The position numbers and the translations under genes are program-made. The notes below the pieces were generated by a model. It worked only from the letters and a program-made list of their open reading frames with translations. It did not search any database and was not told the DNA's origin. Below are positions 9,020-15,568 of a DNA stretch of 33,699 nucleotides, piece after piece; positions within the stretch are counted from its first letter, which is position 1; each line of letters starts with the position of its first letter. Source of the DNA: Acidobacteriota bacterium (GTDB lineage: Bacteria > Acidobacteriota > Terriglobia > Acidiferrales > UBA7541); contig PMES01000064.1 of the NCBI GenBank assembly GCA_003154775.1, positions 1-33,699 of the forward strand, written 5' to 3'.

Positions 9020-9751
9020 CTACTTCTGCGAAACGAGCTGATCCAAGAAAGTCTTCAGGACGTCGTAGCTGACAAAACCGACGACCGGGAAAGTCTGGCC
9101 GGACTTGGTGTGAAGGACGGTGTAGGGAGTCTGGTTCACCGGAACCAACTGGCCGAGCTGTTTATCCTTTTCGATGAGCGGCTCGAAGGTCTTGGCCTCA
9201 ACGAAGGCTTGCACCTTTTTCATTTCGGCGGGGCTGAGTGCGGCGGCGACTGTGCCCTGTATATCACCGTTCATTTCCCACTTTTCCTGATTCTGGAAGA
9301 TAGCCTGTTCGACTTCCTCGCCTCTGCCGATATGCGCCGCGGCGCGGGAGTAGCTGGCAGCCACGCGGGAGTAGGCATGCATGGGCAAGGGAAAATCACG
9401 GTGGATGAGATAGACCTTGCCGGTGTTGACGTAATTGTCCATGACCTTTTGCGTGGTGGTGGCGAAGAGCTGTTTGCACGCAGGGCACTGAAAATCGCTG
9501 AAGATTTCCATGACAACGGGGGCGTTCTTGGAGCCGAAGGCCTTGGTGGGATCGATGTCGTTGACGCCGTTGACGGAAATGGTGGTGAGGACCGGGGCAG
9601 GATCGGGAGACTTAGTTTGCGATGAGGTCTTCGCTTTGCTCGCCGTATTCTTGGCTTGCGATTTCTGCGGGGGGAGAGCGGCAAGAAGCATACCGCTGAG
9701 CGCTGCGAATATCAGGACAGTGGCAAAGCCAAGGAGAAGCCGGCGGATCAA
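9020..9751 (-). CDS. DsbA-like thioredoxin-fold oxidoreductase
   Basis: Exported thiol oxidoreductase of 243 residues. Residues 1-25 form a signal peptide or anchor, followed by a Lys/Ser/Thr-rich linker (about 28-52) and a thioredoxin-fold domain with the active site C89-P-A-C92 in FSDFQCPACKQLF. A helical insertion follows, then a likely cis-proline region at TPYTVL and FVSYDVLKTFLDQL at the end. This is the Thioredoxin_4/DSBA arrangement, so it likely makes or isomerises disulfides in exported proteins. It begins with TTG (9749-9751), supported by GGAGGA 4 nt upstream. It heads the run DsbA-like, MauE-like, PBP1. Confidence 0.9.
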   Translation of the reverse strand: MIRRLLLGFATVLIFAALSGMLLAALPPQKSQAKNTASKAKTSSQTKSPDPAPVLTTISVNGVNDIDPTKAFGSKNAPVVMEIFSDFQCPACKQLFATTTQKVMDNYVNTGKVYLIHRDFPLPMHAYSRVAASYSRAAAHIGRGEEVEQAIFQNQEKWEMNGDIQGTVAAALSPAEMKKVQAFVEAKTFEPLIEKDKQLGQLVPVNQTPYTVLHTKSGQTFPVVGFVSYDVLKTFLDQLVSQK

Positions 9752-10063
9752 GGATTCCTCCGAATCGAGAGAGATTGGTTAATTCAAGGCCAGAGTATCA
9801 CAGCTTTCGGCGGTGCTGGGTGATGGCGGAAGGCAGGATGGCGAAGCAGACATAAGTATGGGATGCGGCGGGGGAAAGAAGGGGCTGGAGGGGGGAGAGG
9901 GCTTACGGAAGTGAGCGTGGGGTAGTTAGGGCAAAGGAGTTGATAGGAGGGAAAGGGCAGGCGGAGAGATTCTTGGGCCCAAGGAGAGAAAAACACGTCT
10001 GAGAGGGGATGGGAATGCTTGTAAAGCATTGAAGAGATTGCGCATATATTCGATATCAAATAA
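9752..10063. other. Intergenic region between dsbA-like gene and dnaK promoter
   Basis: No gene is visible. The plus strand is strongly purine-rich at about 9860-10010. It contains a 12-bp perfect palindrome CTTGGGCCCAAG (9972-9983) and a small hairpin AATGCTT-GTA-AAGCATT (10014-10030), about 35 bp upstream of the dnaK -35 box. Their roles are unknown. Confidence 0.4.
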
Positions 10064-10084
10064 CTTGACAACGTCACACTCAAC
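10064..10084 (+). promoter_or_regulatory. HAIR-like operator for HspR
   Basis: The sequence CTTGACA-N7-ACTCAAC matches the HspR-associated inverted repeat consensus CTTGAGT-N7-ACTCAAG at 5 of 7 and 6 of 7 positions with exact spacing. It overlaps the -35 box and spacer of the dnaK promoter, where a bound repressor would block RNA polymerase. The third gene downstream encodes an HspR-type regulator. Confidence 0.75.
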
Positions 10085-10093
10085 TTGTATAGT
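10065..10093 (+). promoter_or_regulatory. dnaK operon promoter (sigma70-type)
   Basis: A consensus -35 TTGACA (10065-10070), a 17-bp spacer and the -10 TATAGT (10088-10093) make the best promoter in the window. The start would be near 10100, giving a leader of about 190 nt before dnaK. That leader has a perfect 7-bp hairpin GAGCCTG/CAGGCTC at 10225-10240. Confidence 0.85.
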
Positions 10094-10287
10094 GGGGCAG
10101 GTTCTGAGGCGGTAGCACGCCGGAGGGCGAGTAGAGCCAGGCGGGATGGCACGCTGCGTCAGGGCAGTATTCGACGGCCGCCGCTTCTGAGAATTGACGG
10201 GAGGCCGTGCTGCCAAGTTATTGCGAGCCTGGACAGGCTCAAGAAGAAAAGAGTTTTGGGAAGCACTTAGAAGGAGAAATAGAGGAC

Positions 10288-12237
10288 ATGAGCAAGACTA
10301 TTGGAATTGACCTGGGAACGACGAACTCTGTGGTGGCCGTGATGCAGGGCGGCGAACCGGTAGTGATCCCGAACCAAGAAGGCGGAAGAACTACGCCTTC
10401 GGTGGTGGCGATCACGAAGGCCGGGGAGCGGCTGGTGGGACAAGTGGCTAAGCGCCAGGCGGTGACGAATCCCGAGAACACGGTGTATTCGATCAAGCGG
10501 TTCATGGGGCGGCGCTATGACGAAGTGAGCGAAGAGATGAAGCGCGTGCCCTACAAGGTGGTGAAGGGCAACCACGATGACGCGCGCGTAGAGGTAGCCG
10601 GCAAGGTATACAGCCCGCCGGAAATTTCCGCGATGATCCTGACGAAGCTGAAGAACGCCGCTGAAGATTTTCTGGGCGAGAAAGTGACCAAGGCGGTCAT
10701 CACGGTTCCAGCCTATTTTAATGACGCGCAACGGCAGGCGACCAAGCAGGCGGGAGAAATTGCCGGTCTGGAAGTGCTGCGCATCATCAATGAACCGACG
10801 GCGGCAGCGCTGGCGTACGGCCTGGAAAAGAAGAGCGACGAAACGATTGCGGTGTATGACCTCGGCGGCGGCACGTTTGACATATCGGTGCTGGAAGTTG
10901 GCGCGGGTGTAGTGGAAGTGAAGTCCACCAACGGCGATACGCACCTGGGCGGCGACGACGTGGACCAGAAGATCGTGGACTGGCTGATTGACGAATTCAA
11001 GAAAGAGCACGGCATCGATCTCGGCAAAGATAAGATGGCGCTGCAACGCCTGAAGGAAGCGGCGGAGAAGGCGAAGATCGAGCTTTCGCAGATGATGGAG
11101 ACGGAGCTCAACCTGCCGTTCATCACGGCGGGGGCGAGCGGGCCGATCCACATGCAGCAGAAGCTGACGCGGACGCGGCTGGAAGAGTTGATGAAGGACC
11201 TGCTGGAACGCTCGATGAGGCCAGTGAAGCAGGCGCTGGAAGACGCGAAGATGTCGCCGCAAAACATCCAGGAAGTGGTGCTGGTGGGCGGTTCGACGCG
11301 TATCCCGAAGGTGCAGTCGCTGGTGAGCACGTTCTTCGGTGGGAAAGAGCTGCACAAGGGCGTGAATCCGGATGAAGTGGTGGCGGTAGGCGCAGCGATT
11401 CAGGGCGCGGTGCTGGCGGGAGAGGTGAAGGACATCCTCCTGCTGGACGTGACGCCATTGTCGCTGGGCGTGGAGACGCTGGGCGGCGTGATGACCGTGC
11501 AAATTCAGCGGAACACCACGATACCGACGCGCAAGGTGGAGACGTATTCGACGGCTTCGGACAACCAGCCGGGCGTGGAAATCCACGTGATGCAGGGAGA
11601 ACGGAAGTTTGCGAAGGACAACCGGTCGCTGGGAACGTTTAAGCTGGACGGGATTCCACCGGCACCGCGGGGCATTCCGCAGATTGAGGTGACGTTTGAC
11701 ATTGATGCGAACGGCATCTTGAACGTGAGCGCGAAGGACAAAGCCACGAACAAGGAGCAGAAGATCACCATCACGGCTTCGACCGGGTTGACGAAGGACG
11801 AAGCCGAGAAGATGCGCACGGAAGCGGAATCGCACGCCGAGGACGACCGCAAGCGCATGGAAGAAGTCGAGGCGCGGAACCGGCTGGACGGCATTGTGTA
11901 CCAGGCGGAGAAGACCATCCGCGAGAACCGCGAAAAGCTGCCGGAAGGCGACGTGAAGCGCGCCGAAGAGGCGATGGAAGATGCAAAGAAGGCGATGAAC
12001 GAAGGCGGCGTGGCACGGCTGCGCTCCGCGACCGAGAACGTGGAAAAGACGCTGCACAAGATGGCGGAAGAGCTGTACAAGAAGACGCAATCGGCCGGCG
12101 GCGCGGAGCAAGCAGGCGCGGCAGGAGCCGATGCGGCACCTGGGTCCACAGGCGGCGGGAGCGCGCAGGGCGGCAAGCCCGGCGATGTGATCGACGCAGA
12201 GTATGTGGACGTGGACGACAACAAGAAGCCGAATTAA
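10288..12237 (+). CDS. dnaK: Molecular chaperone DnaK (Hsp70)
   Basis: ATP-driven Hsp70 chaperone of the cytoplasm. The 649-residue product has the actin-like ATPase start [20 protein letters not shown], the adenosine-binding [20 protein letters not shown] and [10 protein letters not shown], then the linker DVTPLSLG and the substrate-binding domain. The C-terminal tail is Gly/Ala-rich and ends in an acidic Asp-rich segment. The frame stays open upstream to 10207, but the ATG at 10288 is the family start and has AAGGAG and AGAGGA just before it. It is the first gene of dnaK-dnaJ-hspR. No grpE is present in this operon, unlike the actinobacterial dnaK-grpE-dnaJ-hspR arrangement. Confidence 0.99.
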   Translation: MSKTIGIDLGTTNSVVAVMQGGEPVVIPNQEGGRTTPSVVAITKAGERLVGQVAKRQAVTNPENTVYSIKRFMGRRYDEVSEEMKRVPYKVVKGNHDDARVEVAGKVYSPPEISAMILTKLKNAAEDFLGEKVTKAVITVPAYFNDAQRQATKQAGEIAGLEVLRIINEPTAAALAYGLEKKSDETIAVYDLGGGTFDISVLEVGAGVVEVKSTNGDTHLGGDDVDQKIVDWLIDEFKKEHGIDLGKDKMALQRLKEAAEKAKIELSQMMETELNLPFITAGASGPIHMQQKLTRTRLEELMKDLLERSMRPVKQALEDAKMSPQNIQEVVLVGGSTRIPKVQSLVSTFFGGKELHKGVNPDEVVAVGAAIQGAVLAGEVKDILLLDVTPLSLGVETLGGVMTVQIQRNTTIPTRKVETYSTASDNQPGVEIHVMQGERKFAKDNRSLGTFKLDGIPPAPRGIPQIEVTFDIDANGILNVSAKDKATNKEQKITITASTGLTKDEAEKMRTEAESHAEDDRKRMEEVEARNRLDGIVYQAEKTIRENREKLPEGDVKRAEEAMEDAKKAMNEGGVARLRSATENVEKTLHKMAEELYKKTQSAGGAEQAGAAGADAAPGSTGGGSAQGGKPGDVIDAEYVDVDDNKKPN

Positions 12238-12393
12238 GAAGCGATCAGTGATCAGGAACCGGATGGCGGTGAAGGTTTCGGATAGCGGGAATCGCCAGGA
12301 TGTAAAGCGTGCGTGGGGGTCCGGGCTGGCTGGGCCCCTGTGCGCGGAAGAGAAGCGGGCCGGGCGAGGGCGCGAGCCGACACAAAGAGACTC

Positions 12394-13545
12394 ATGGCGA
12401 CGGGGACAAAACAGGATTATTACGAATTGTTGGGAGTGCCGCGGAAGGCGACGGCGAAGGAGATTCGCACGGCGTTTCGCAAGCTGGCGCGGAAGTATCA
12501 CCCGGATTTGAATCCCGGCGACAAAGCCTCGGAAGAAAAATTCAAGCAACTGCAGGAAGCGTACGACGTGCTGTCTGACACCAAGAAGCGGGAGATGTAC
12601 GACCAGTACGGCTTCTACAGCAACAATGCGCCGCCGGCCGGATATGGCGGTGGAACGGATGCGGGCGCCGGAAACGTGAATTTCGATTTTGGCGGGTTCG
12701 ATTTTGGAGGGCAGCAGGGGGGTGGCTCGAGTTTCCGGGATTTGTTCGGCCAGTTTTTCGGCGGGCGACGCGGCGCGGCAGCGATGGAGCCGGAGGAAGA
12801 ACCCGGCGGCGACCTGGAATACCAGATCGAGATTGATTTCCGGGACTCGGTGCGCGGCGCGGTGAAGAAACTGCAGATCACGCGGATGGATGCGTGCGAG
12901 ACGTGCCACGGGACGGGAGCGGTGGGATCGCCGCAGACATGCCCGACGTGCAATGGAAGCGGGTCCGTGCAGCAGACCGCGGGGAAGATGCGGTTCAACG
13001 TGCCGTGCAGCCGTTGCGGGGGCACGGGCAAGTTGCGGACGCCGTGCCGGACGTGCGGCGGGGAAGGGCGCGTGCGGCGAACGGAAACGATAGATGTGCG
13101 CATTCCGGCAGGCGTGGCGAATGGCGGACGCGTCCGCGTGCCGGGGAAAGGCAACGCGGGCACGATGGGCGCGCCGGCGGGCAATTTGTACTTGCAGGTG
13201 GTGGTGAGGCCACACGCGTATTTCGAACGGCGTGGGAATGATTTGTACACGAAGGTGCCGGTGACAGTGCCGGAGGCGTCGCTGGGCGGGAAGATCGAAG
13301 TGCCGACGATTGACGGGAGGTCGCTGGTGCGGATTCCTCCGGGCACGAACAGCGGAAGCACGTTGCGGCTGAAGGAAAAGGGCGTACCGCACGGAAAAAG
13401 CGGGGCGCGCGGGGATCAGTACGTGGAGATCCAAGTGATCGTACCGGAGCCGACCGATGAACGAGTGCGGCACTTGATGAAGGAGCTGGAGGAGATTGCG
13501 CCGGCGGATCCGCGGAAGGATTTGTTTGGGAAGGCGGGGGTGTGA
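12394..13545 (+). CDS. dnaJ: Co-chaperone DnaJ (type I Hsp40)
   Basis: J-domain partner that stimulates DnaK ATPase and delivers substrates. The 383-residue product has an N-terminal J domain with HPD at 36-38, a Gly/Phe-rich linker (about 75-125) and four CxxCxGxG zinc repeats starting at C168, C183, C205 and C218. The C-terminal substrate-binding domain follows. All eight zinc cysteines are present, so it is a complete type I DnaJ. The ATG at 12394 gives the family N-terminus ([15 protein letters not shown]); an in-frame ATG at 12313 would add a non-homologous 27-residue extension. It lies 156 bp after dnaK. Confidence 0.97.
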   Translation: MATGTKQDYYELLGVPRKATAKEIRTAFRKLARKYHPDLNPGDKASEEKFKQLQEAYDVLSDTKKREMYDQYGFYSNNAPPAGYGGGTDAGAGNVNFDFGGFDFGGQQGGGSSFRDLFGQFFGGRRGAAAMEPEEEPGGDLEYQIEIDFRDSVRGAVKKLQITRMDACETCHGTGAVGSPQTCPTCNGSGSVQQTAGKMRFNVPCSRCGGTGKLRTPCRTCGGEGRVRRTETIDVRIPAGVANGGRVRVPGKGNAGTMGAPAGNLYLQVVVRPHAYFERRGNDLYTKVPVTVPEASLGGKIEVPTIDGRSLVRIPPGTNSGSTLRLKEKGVPHGKSGARGDQYVEIQVIVPEPTDERVRHLMKELEEIAPADPRKDLFGKAGV

Positions 13546-13552
13546 GGCAGTT

Positions 13553-13645
13553 GTAAGTAATCAGTTATAAGTTTTGAGTAAGGCGTCGGCGGTTCGTTTT
13601 ACTTAATACTTAAAACTTAGAACTTAAAACTGAGAACTTTGGTAC
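13553..13645. repeat. 7-bp short repeats between dnaJ and hspR
   Basis: An A+T-rich tract built from variants of a 7-bp unit AAGTTTT (right half read on the minus strand). The left arm (about 13555-13580) and right arm (about 13598-13640) form an imperfect inverted repeat of about 20 bp around a G+C-rich centre (about 13582-13597). Related units recur after hspR at about 14038-14068. Confidence 0.6.
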
Positions 13646-13649
13646 TCCA

Positions 13650-14033
13650 ATGCCAGTCAAAGCTAAAAAACGAGCCAAGGCCGGGTACATGATCAGCGCG
13701 GTGGCGGAGCTATACAAACTGCATCCGCAGACGTTGCGCTTGTACGAGCGCGTAGGCTTGCTGAAGCCGTCGCGATCGCAGGGGAACACACGGCTGTATA
13801 CGGACTCCGACCTGGAGCGGCTGGACGTGATCTTGACCCTGGCGCGAGACATGGGAGTGAACCTGGCGGGAATCGAGATCATATTGAATATGAGAGAGAA
13901 GATGATCGAGATGGAACGGCAGATGGGCGAGTTTGCGCACGTGGTTCAACAAGAGTTGTCGCGGATGGCGCGGACGGAAGAGAAAGCGCCGAGGACGGCG
14001 ATTGTGAAAGCGGTGCCGCGGGCGGTGAGATAG
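13650..14033 (+). CDS. hspR: HspR-type MerR-family heat-shock repressor
   Basis: DNA-binding repressor of the dnaK operon, in families studied in actinobacteria and Helicobacter. The 127-residue product has a winged-helix MerR domain (about residues 10-80) with the hallmark HPQTLRLYERVGLLKPSR, then NTRLYTDSDLERL and a coiled-coil helix (about 85-115). It lacks the effector-binding domains of larger MerR proteins. It is the last gene of dnaK-dnaJ-hspR, followed by a strong terminator, and a HAIR-like site lies at the operon promoter, so autoregulation is expected; DnaK usually acts as co-repressor. The ATG at 13650 has a weak ribosome binding site. Confidence 0.93.
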   Translation: MPVKAKKRAKAGYMISAVAELYKLHPQTLRLYERVGLLKPSRSQGNTRLYTDSDLERLDVILTLARDMGVNLAGIEIILNMREKMIEMERQMGEFAHVVQQELSRMARTEEKAPRTAIVKAVPRAVR

Positions 14034-14037
14034 AGAA

Positions 14038-14068
14038 GTGGTAAGTTTTTAGTTTTAAGTTGTAAGTG
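14038..14068. repeat. 7-bp short repeats after hspR
   Basis: A run of AAGTTTT, TAGTTTT, AAGTTGT and AAGTGAT units directly follows the hspR stop codon. It resembles the tract between dnaJ and hspR and precedes the terminator. Confidence 0.5.
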
Positions 14069-14070
14069 AT

Positions 14071-14100
14071 GCCCCGCTCGGTCGGGGCGTTTTTGTTTTT
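14071..14100 (+). terminator. Rho-independent terminator of the dnaK operon
   Basis: The stem GCCCCG/CGGGGC with loop CTCGGT (14071-14088) is followed by a T-rich run (TTTTTGTTTTT, to 14100). It lies 38 bp after the hspR stop. Confidence 0.92.
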
Positions 14101-14128
14101 GTGCACAGATATCCGCAGGGCAGACCGA

Positions 14129-14157
14129 TTGTGGCGTGACGGACTGGGACGTATGAT
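14129..14157 (+). promoter_or_regulatory. Candidate promoter of the loader ATPase gene
   Basis: TTGTGG (14129-14134), a 17-bp spacer and TATGAT (14152-14157). The -10 matches 5 of 6 consensus bases and the -35 only 3 of 6. It sits after the terminator of the previous operon, where a promoter is needed. Confidence 0.4.
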
Positions 14158-14236
14158 GGCGGCTGGCGAAAGAGCGCTGGCAGGTTGCCGCAGTTGTGAA
14201 GACGGTTTGTCTGGGTGAGCGGCTGAGACCGCAAAA

Positions 14237-14254
14237 GCGGGAGCAAGCTCCCGC
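14237..14254. repeat. REP-like palindrome
   Basis: The 18-bp perfect palindromic hairpin GCGGGAGCAAGCTCCCGC lies just before the ribosome binding site of the loader gene. Its sequence style resembles repetitive extragenic palindromes; only one copy is present in this window. Confidence 0.55.
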
Positions 14255-14270
14255 ACTCCAAAGGAAAATC

Positions 14271-15071
14271 ATGGCACGCGAAGATTGCGCAGTTTGCAGA
14301 GGGACGGGATGGAAGCTGGTGGAGCGGAAGGATGGCACGCCGGGCAGCGTGGCGGTGGCGTGCGAGTGCGGAATGGAAGAGCGCGCAGGCTTGGTGATGG
14401 AACGAGCGCGGATCCCAAAGCGGTATGAGCATTGTGACTTTGAGAGCTACGCGACGGACCTGGCGGACGGGAAGACCTGGAGTTCGGAGCACGAGCAATC
14501 GTTGAAACAGGCGAAACTGCTGATGCAGGGGTTTGTGCGGGAGTATCCGGCGACGGAGAAGGGTTTGCTGCTAATGGGGCCTTCGGGCGTGGGGAAAACG
14601 CATCTGGCGGTGGCGGGATTGAAGGAACTGATCCGGCGGGGGCACGGCGGGTTGTTTTGCGATTACCGGGAGTTGTTGAAGGAGATTCAGGCGAGCTACA
14701 ACCCGGCCAGCGAATCCACGGAGATGGGAGTTCTGGAGCCGGTGCGAACGGCGGAGATACTGGTGCTGGACGATCTGGGGGCGAGCAAGCCTTCGGCGTG
14801 GGTGCTGGACATCATTGGATTGGTGCTGAACGCGCGGTACAACGAGCGGCGCATGACGATTCTGACGACGAACTATGTTGACGAGACGGCAAGCCCGGTG
14901 GAAGGCGCGCGGTTGCCGGGCGGGCAGCGCGTGGCGGTGAAAGAAGACACGCTAGCAGACCGGATTGGGGCGCGGATGAGGTCGCGGTTGTATGAAATGT
15001 GCCGGACGGTGAAAGTGAGTGCGCCGGACTTTCGGCGAGAGACACGGCAAGCAGGACGAGCAAGAGCGTAG
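14271..15071 (+). CDS. DnaC/DnaI/IstB-like AAA+ ATPase with zinc ribbon
   Basis: Probable helicase-loader-type ATPase of 266 residues. The N-terminus has four cysteines (C6, C9, C31, C33; CAVCRGTGW and ACECG) likely to bind zinc. The AAA+ core has Walker A GPSGVGKT at 103-110 and Walker B LVLDDLG with D167 and D168, then the sensor region ILTTNY and an arginine-rich RIGARMRSRLYEM segment. By family it would load the replicative helicase or act in a related DNA step. There is no transposase beside it, which argues against an IS21 IstB. The ATG at 14271 has AAGGA 5 nt upstream; the open frame reaches back to 14196 across the REP-like palindrome, which is unlikely to be coding. Confidence 0.87.
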   Translation: MAREDCAVCRGTGWKLVERKDGTPGSVAVACECGMEERAGLVMERARIPKRYEHCDFESYATDLADGKTWSSEHEQSLKQAKLLMQGFVREYPATEKGLLLMGPSGVGKTHLAVAGLKELIRRGHGGLFCDYRELLKEIQASYNPASESTEMGVLEPVRTAEILVLDDLGASKPSAWVLDIIGLVLNARYNERRMTILTTNYVDETASPVEGARLPGGQRVAVKEDTLADRIGARMRSRLYEMCRTVKVSAPDFRRETRQAGRARA

Positions 15072-15079
15072 GCAATTGG

Positions 15080-15352
15080 ATGAGAATTAGATCTATCCTG
15101 CTGGTCGCTGTGGGATGCATTTGGCTTGCATCCGTTCTGTACGTGATGATCGGTAATTCCATATTGAGGGAATCTCGCCTCGGGGTCATCGCTAAGTTCC
15201 TCGATGGGCTGCCGCCGGCTTTCTCCAATGCTCTATTCATCTTGTTCTGGATCGTTTTCTTGTTCGGATGGAGCATCCCACTCGTATTCGGTTTCAGGGA
15301 ACTGTTGCGATCGAAAGCTTCGAGTAAGGCTCTCCGAACAAATTCCCGCTGA
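15080..15352 (+). CDS. Small two-helix membrane protein, unknown
   Basis: A 90-residue frame 8 bp after the loader gene. It has two hydrophobic stretches (about residues 4-24 and 47-75) and a basic C-terminal tail, which fits a small inner-membrane protein with two helices. No family is recognised. The ATG at 15080 has only a weak ribosome binding site. Base composition is visibly less G+C-rich than in the genes on both sides, which may mean recent acquisition or that the frame is not a gene. Its stop codon touches the -35 box of the rpsA promoter. Confidence 0.5.
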   Translation: MRIRSILLVAVGCIWLASVLYVMIGNSILRESRLGVIAKFLDGLPPAFSNALFILFWIVFLFGWSIPLVFGFRELLRSKASSKALRTNSR

Positions 15353-15381
15353 TTGACAGGGGTTGGGGCGGCGGGTATCCT
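15353..15381 (+). promoter_or_regulatory. rpsA promoter (sigma70-type)
   Basis: TTGACA (15353-15358), a 17-bp spacer and TATCCT (15376-15381). The start would be near 15388, giving a leader of about 180 nt. The -35 abuts the stop codon of the preceding small frame. Confidence 0.75.
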
Positions 15382-15444
15382 TGTGGGTAAGTGGGGTGCG
15401 GCGTACACCCATGTTCGCGGCATCCAAGTGAAAGCTAACGAGTT

Positions 15445-15559
15445 ACTGCGAAGCAGTTCAATAATTCTGTACTGCCCCGTTGTAACCCTCCTTGCATCAC
15501 CCCGATAGGGATTCAGCAAGGATTGACTCGACAAAAAACAGGGATAGAAATCCCGGAGG
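15445..15559 (+). promoter_or_regulatory. Structured rpsA leader
   Basis: Three hairpins follow one another. The first is ACTGC-GAA-GCAGT (15445-15457). The second is CCTTGC/GCAAGG (15490-15521) with an inner CCC-GATA-GGG. The third is GGGAT-AGAA-ATCCC (15541-15554), directly before the ribosome binding site GGAGG (15555-15559). Such a leader fits the feedback control by S1 known for rpsA in enterobacteria, but no homology to that leader is claimed. Confidence 0.5.
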
Positions 15560-15568
15560 CGATTGATC

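Noticed and set aside
10267-13473. Open frame of 1068 codons on the minus strand opposite dnaK and dnaJ
   Set aside because: It is a shadow of the strong G/C third-position bias of dnaK and dnaJ. The product is Arg/His/Leu-rich with no recognisable domain.
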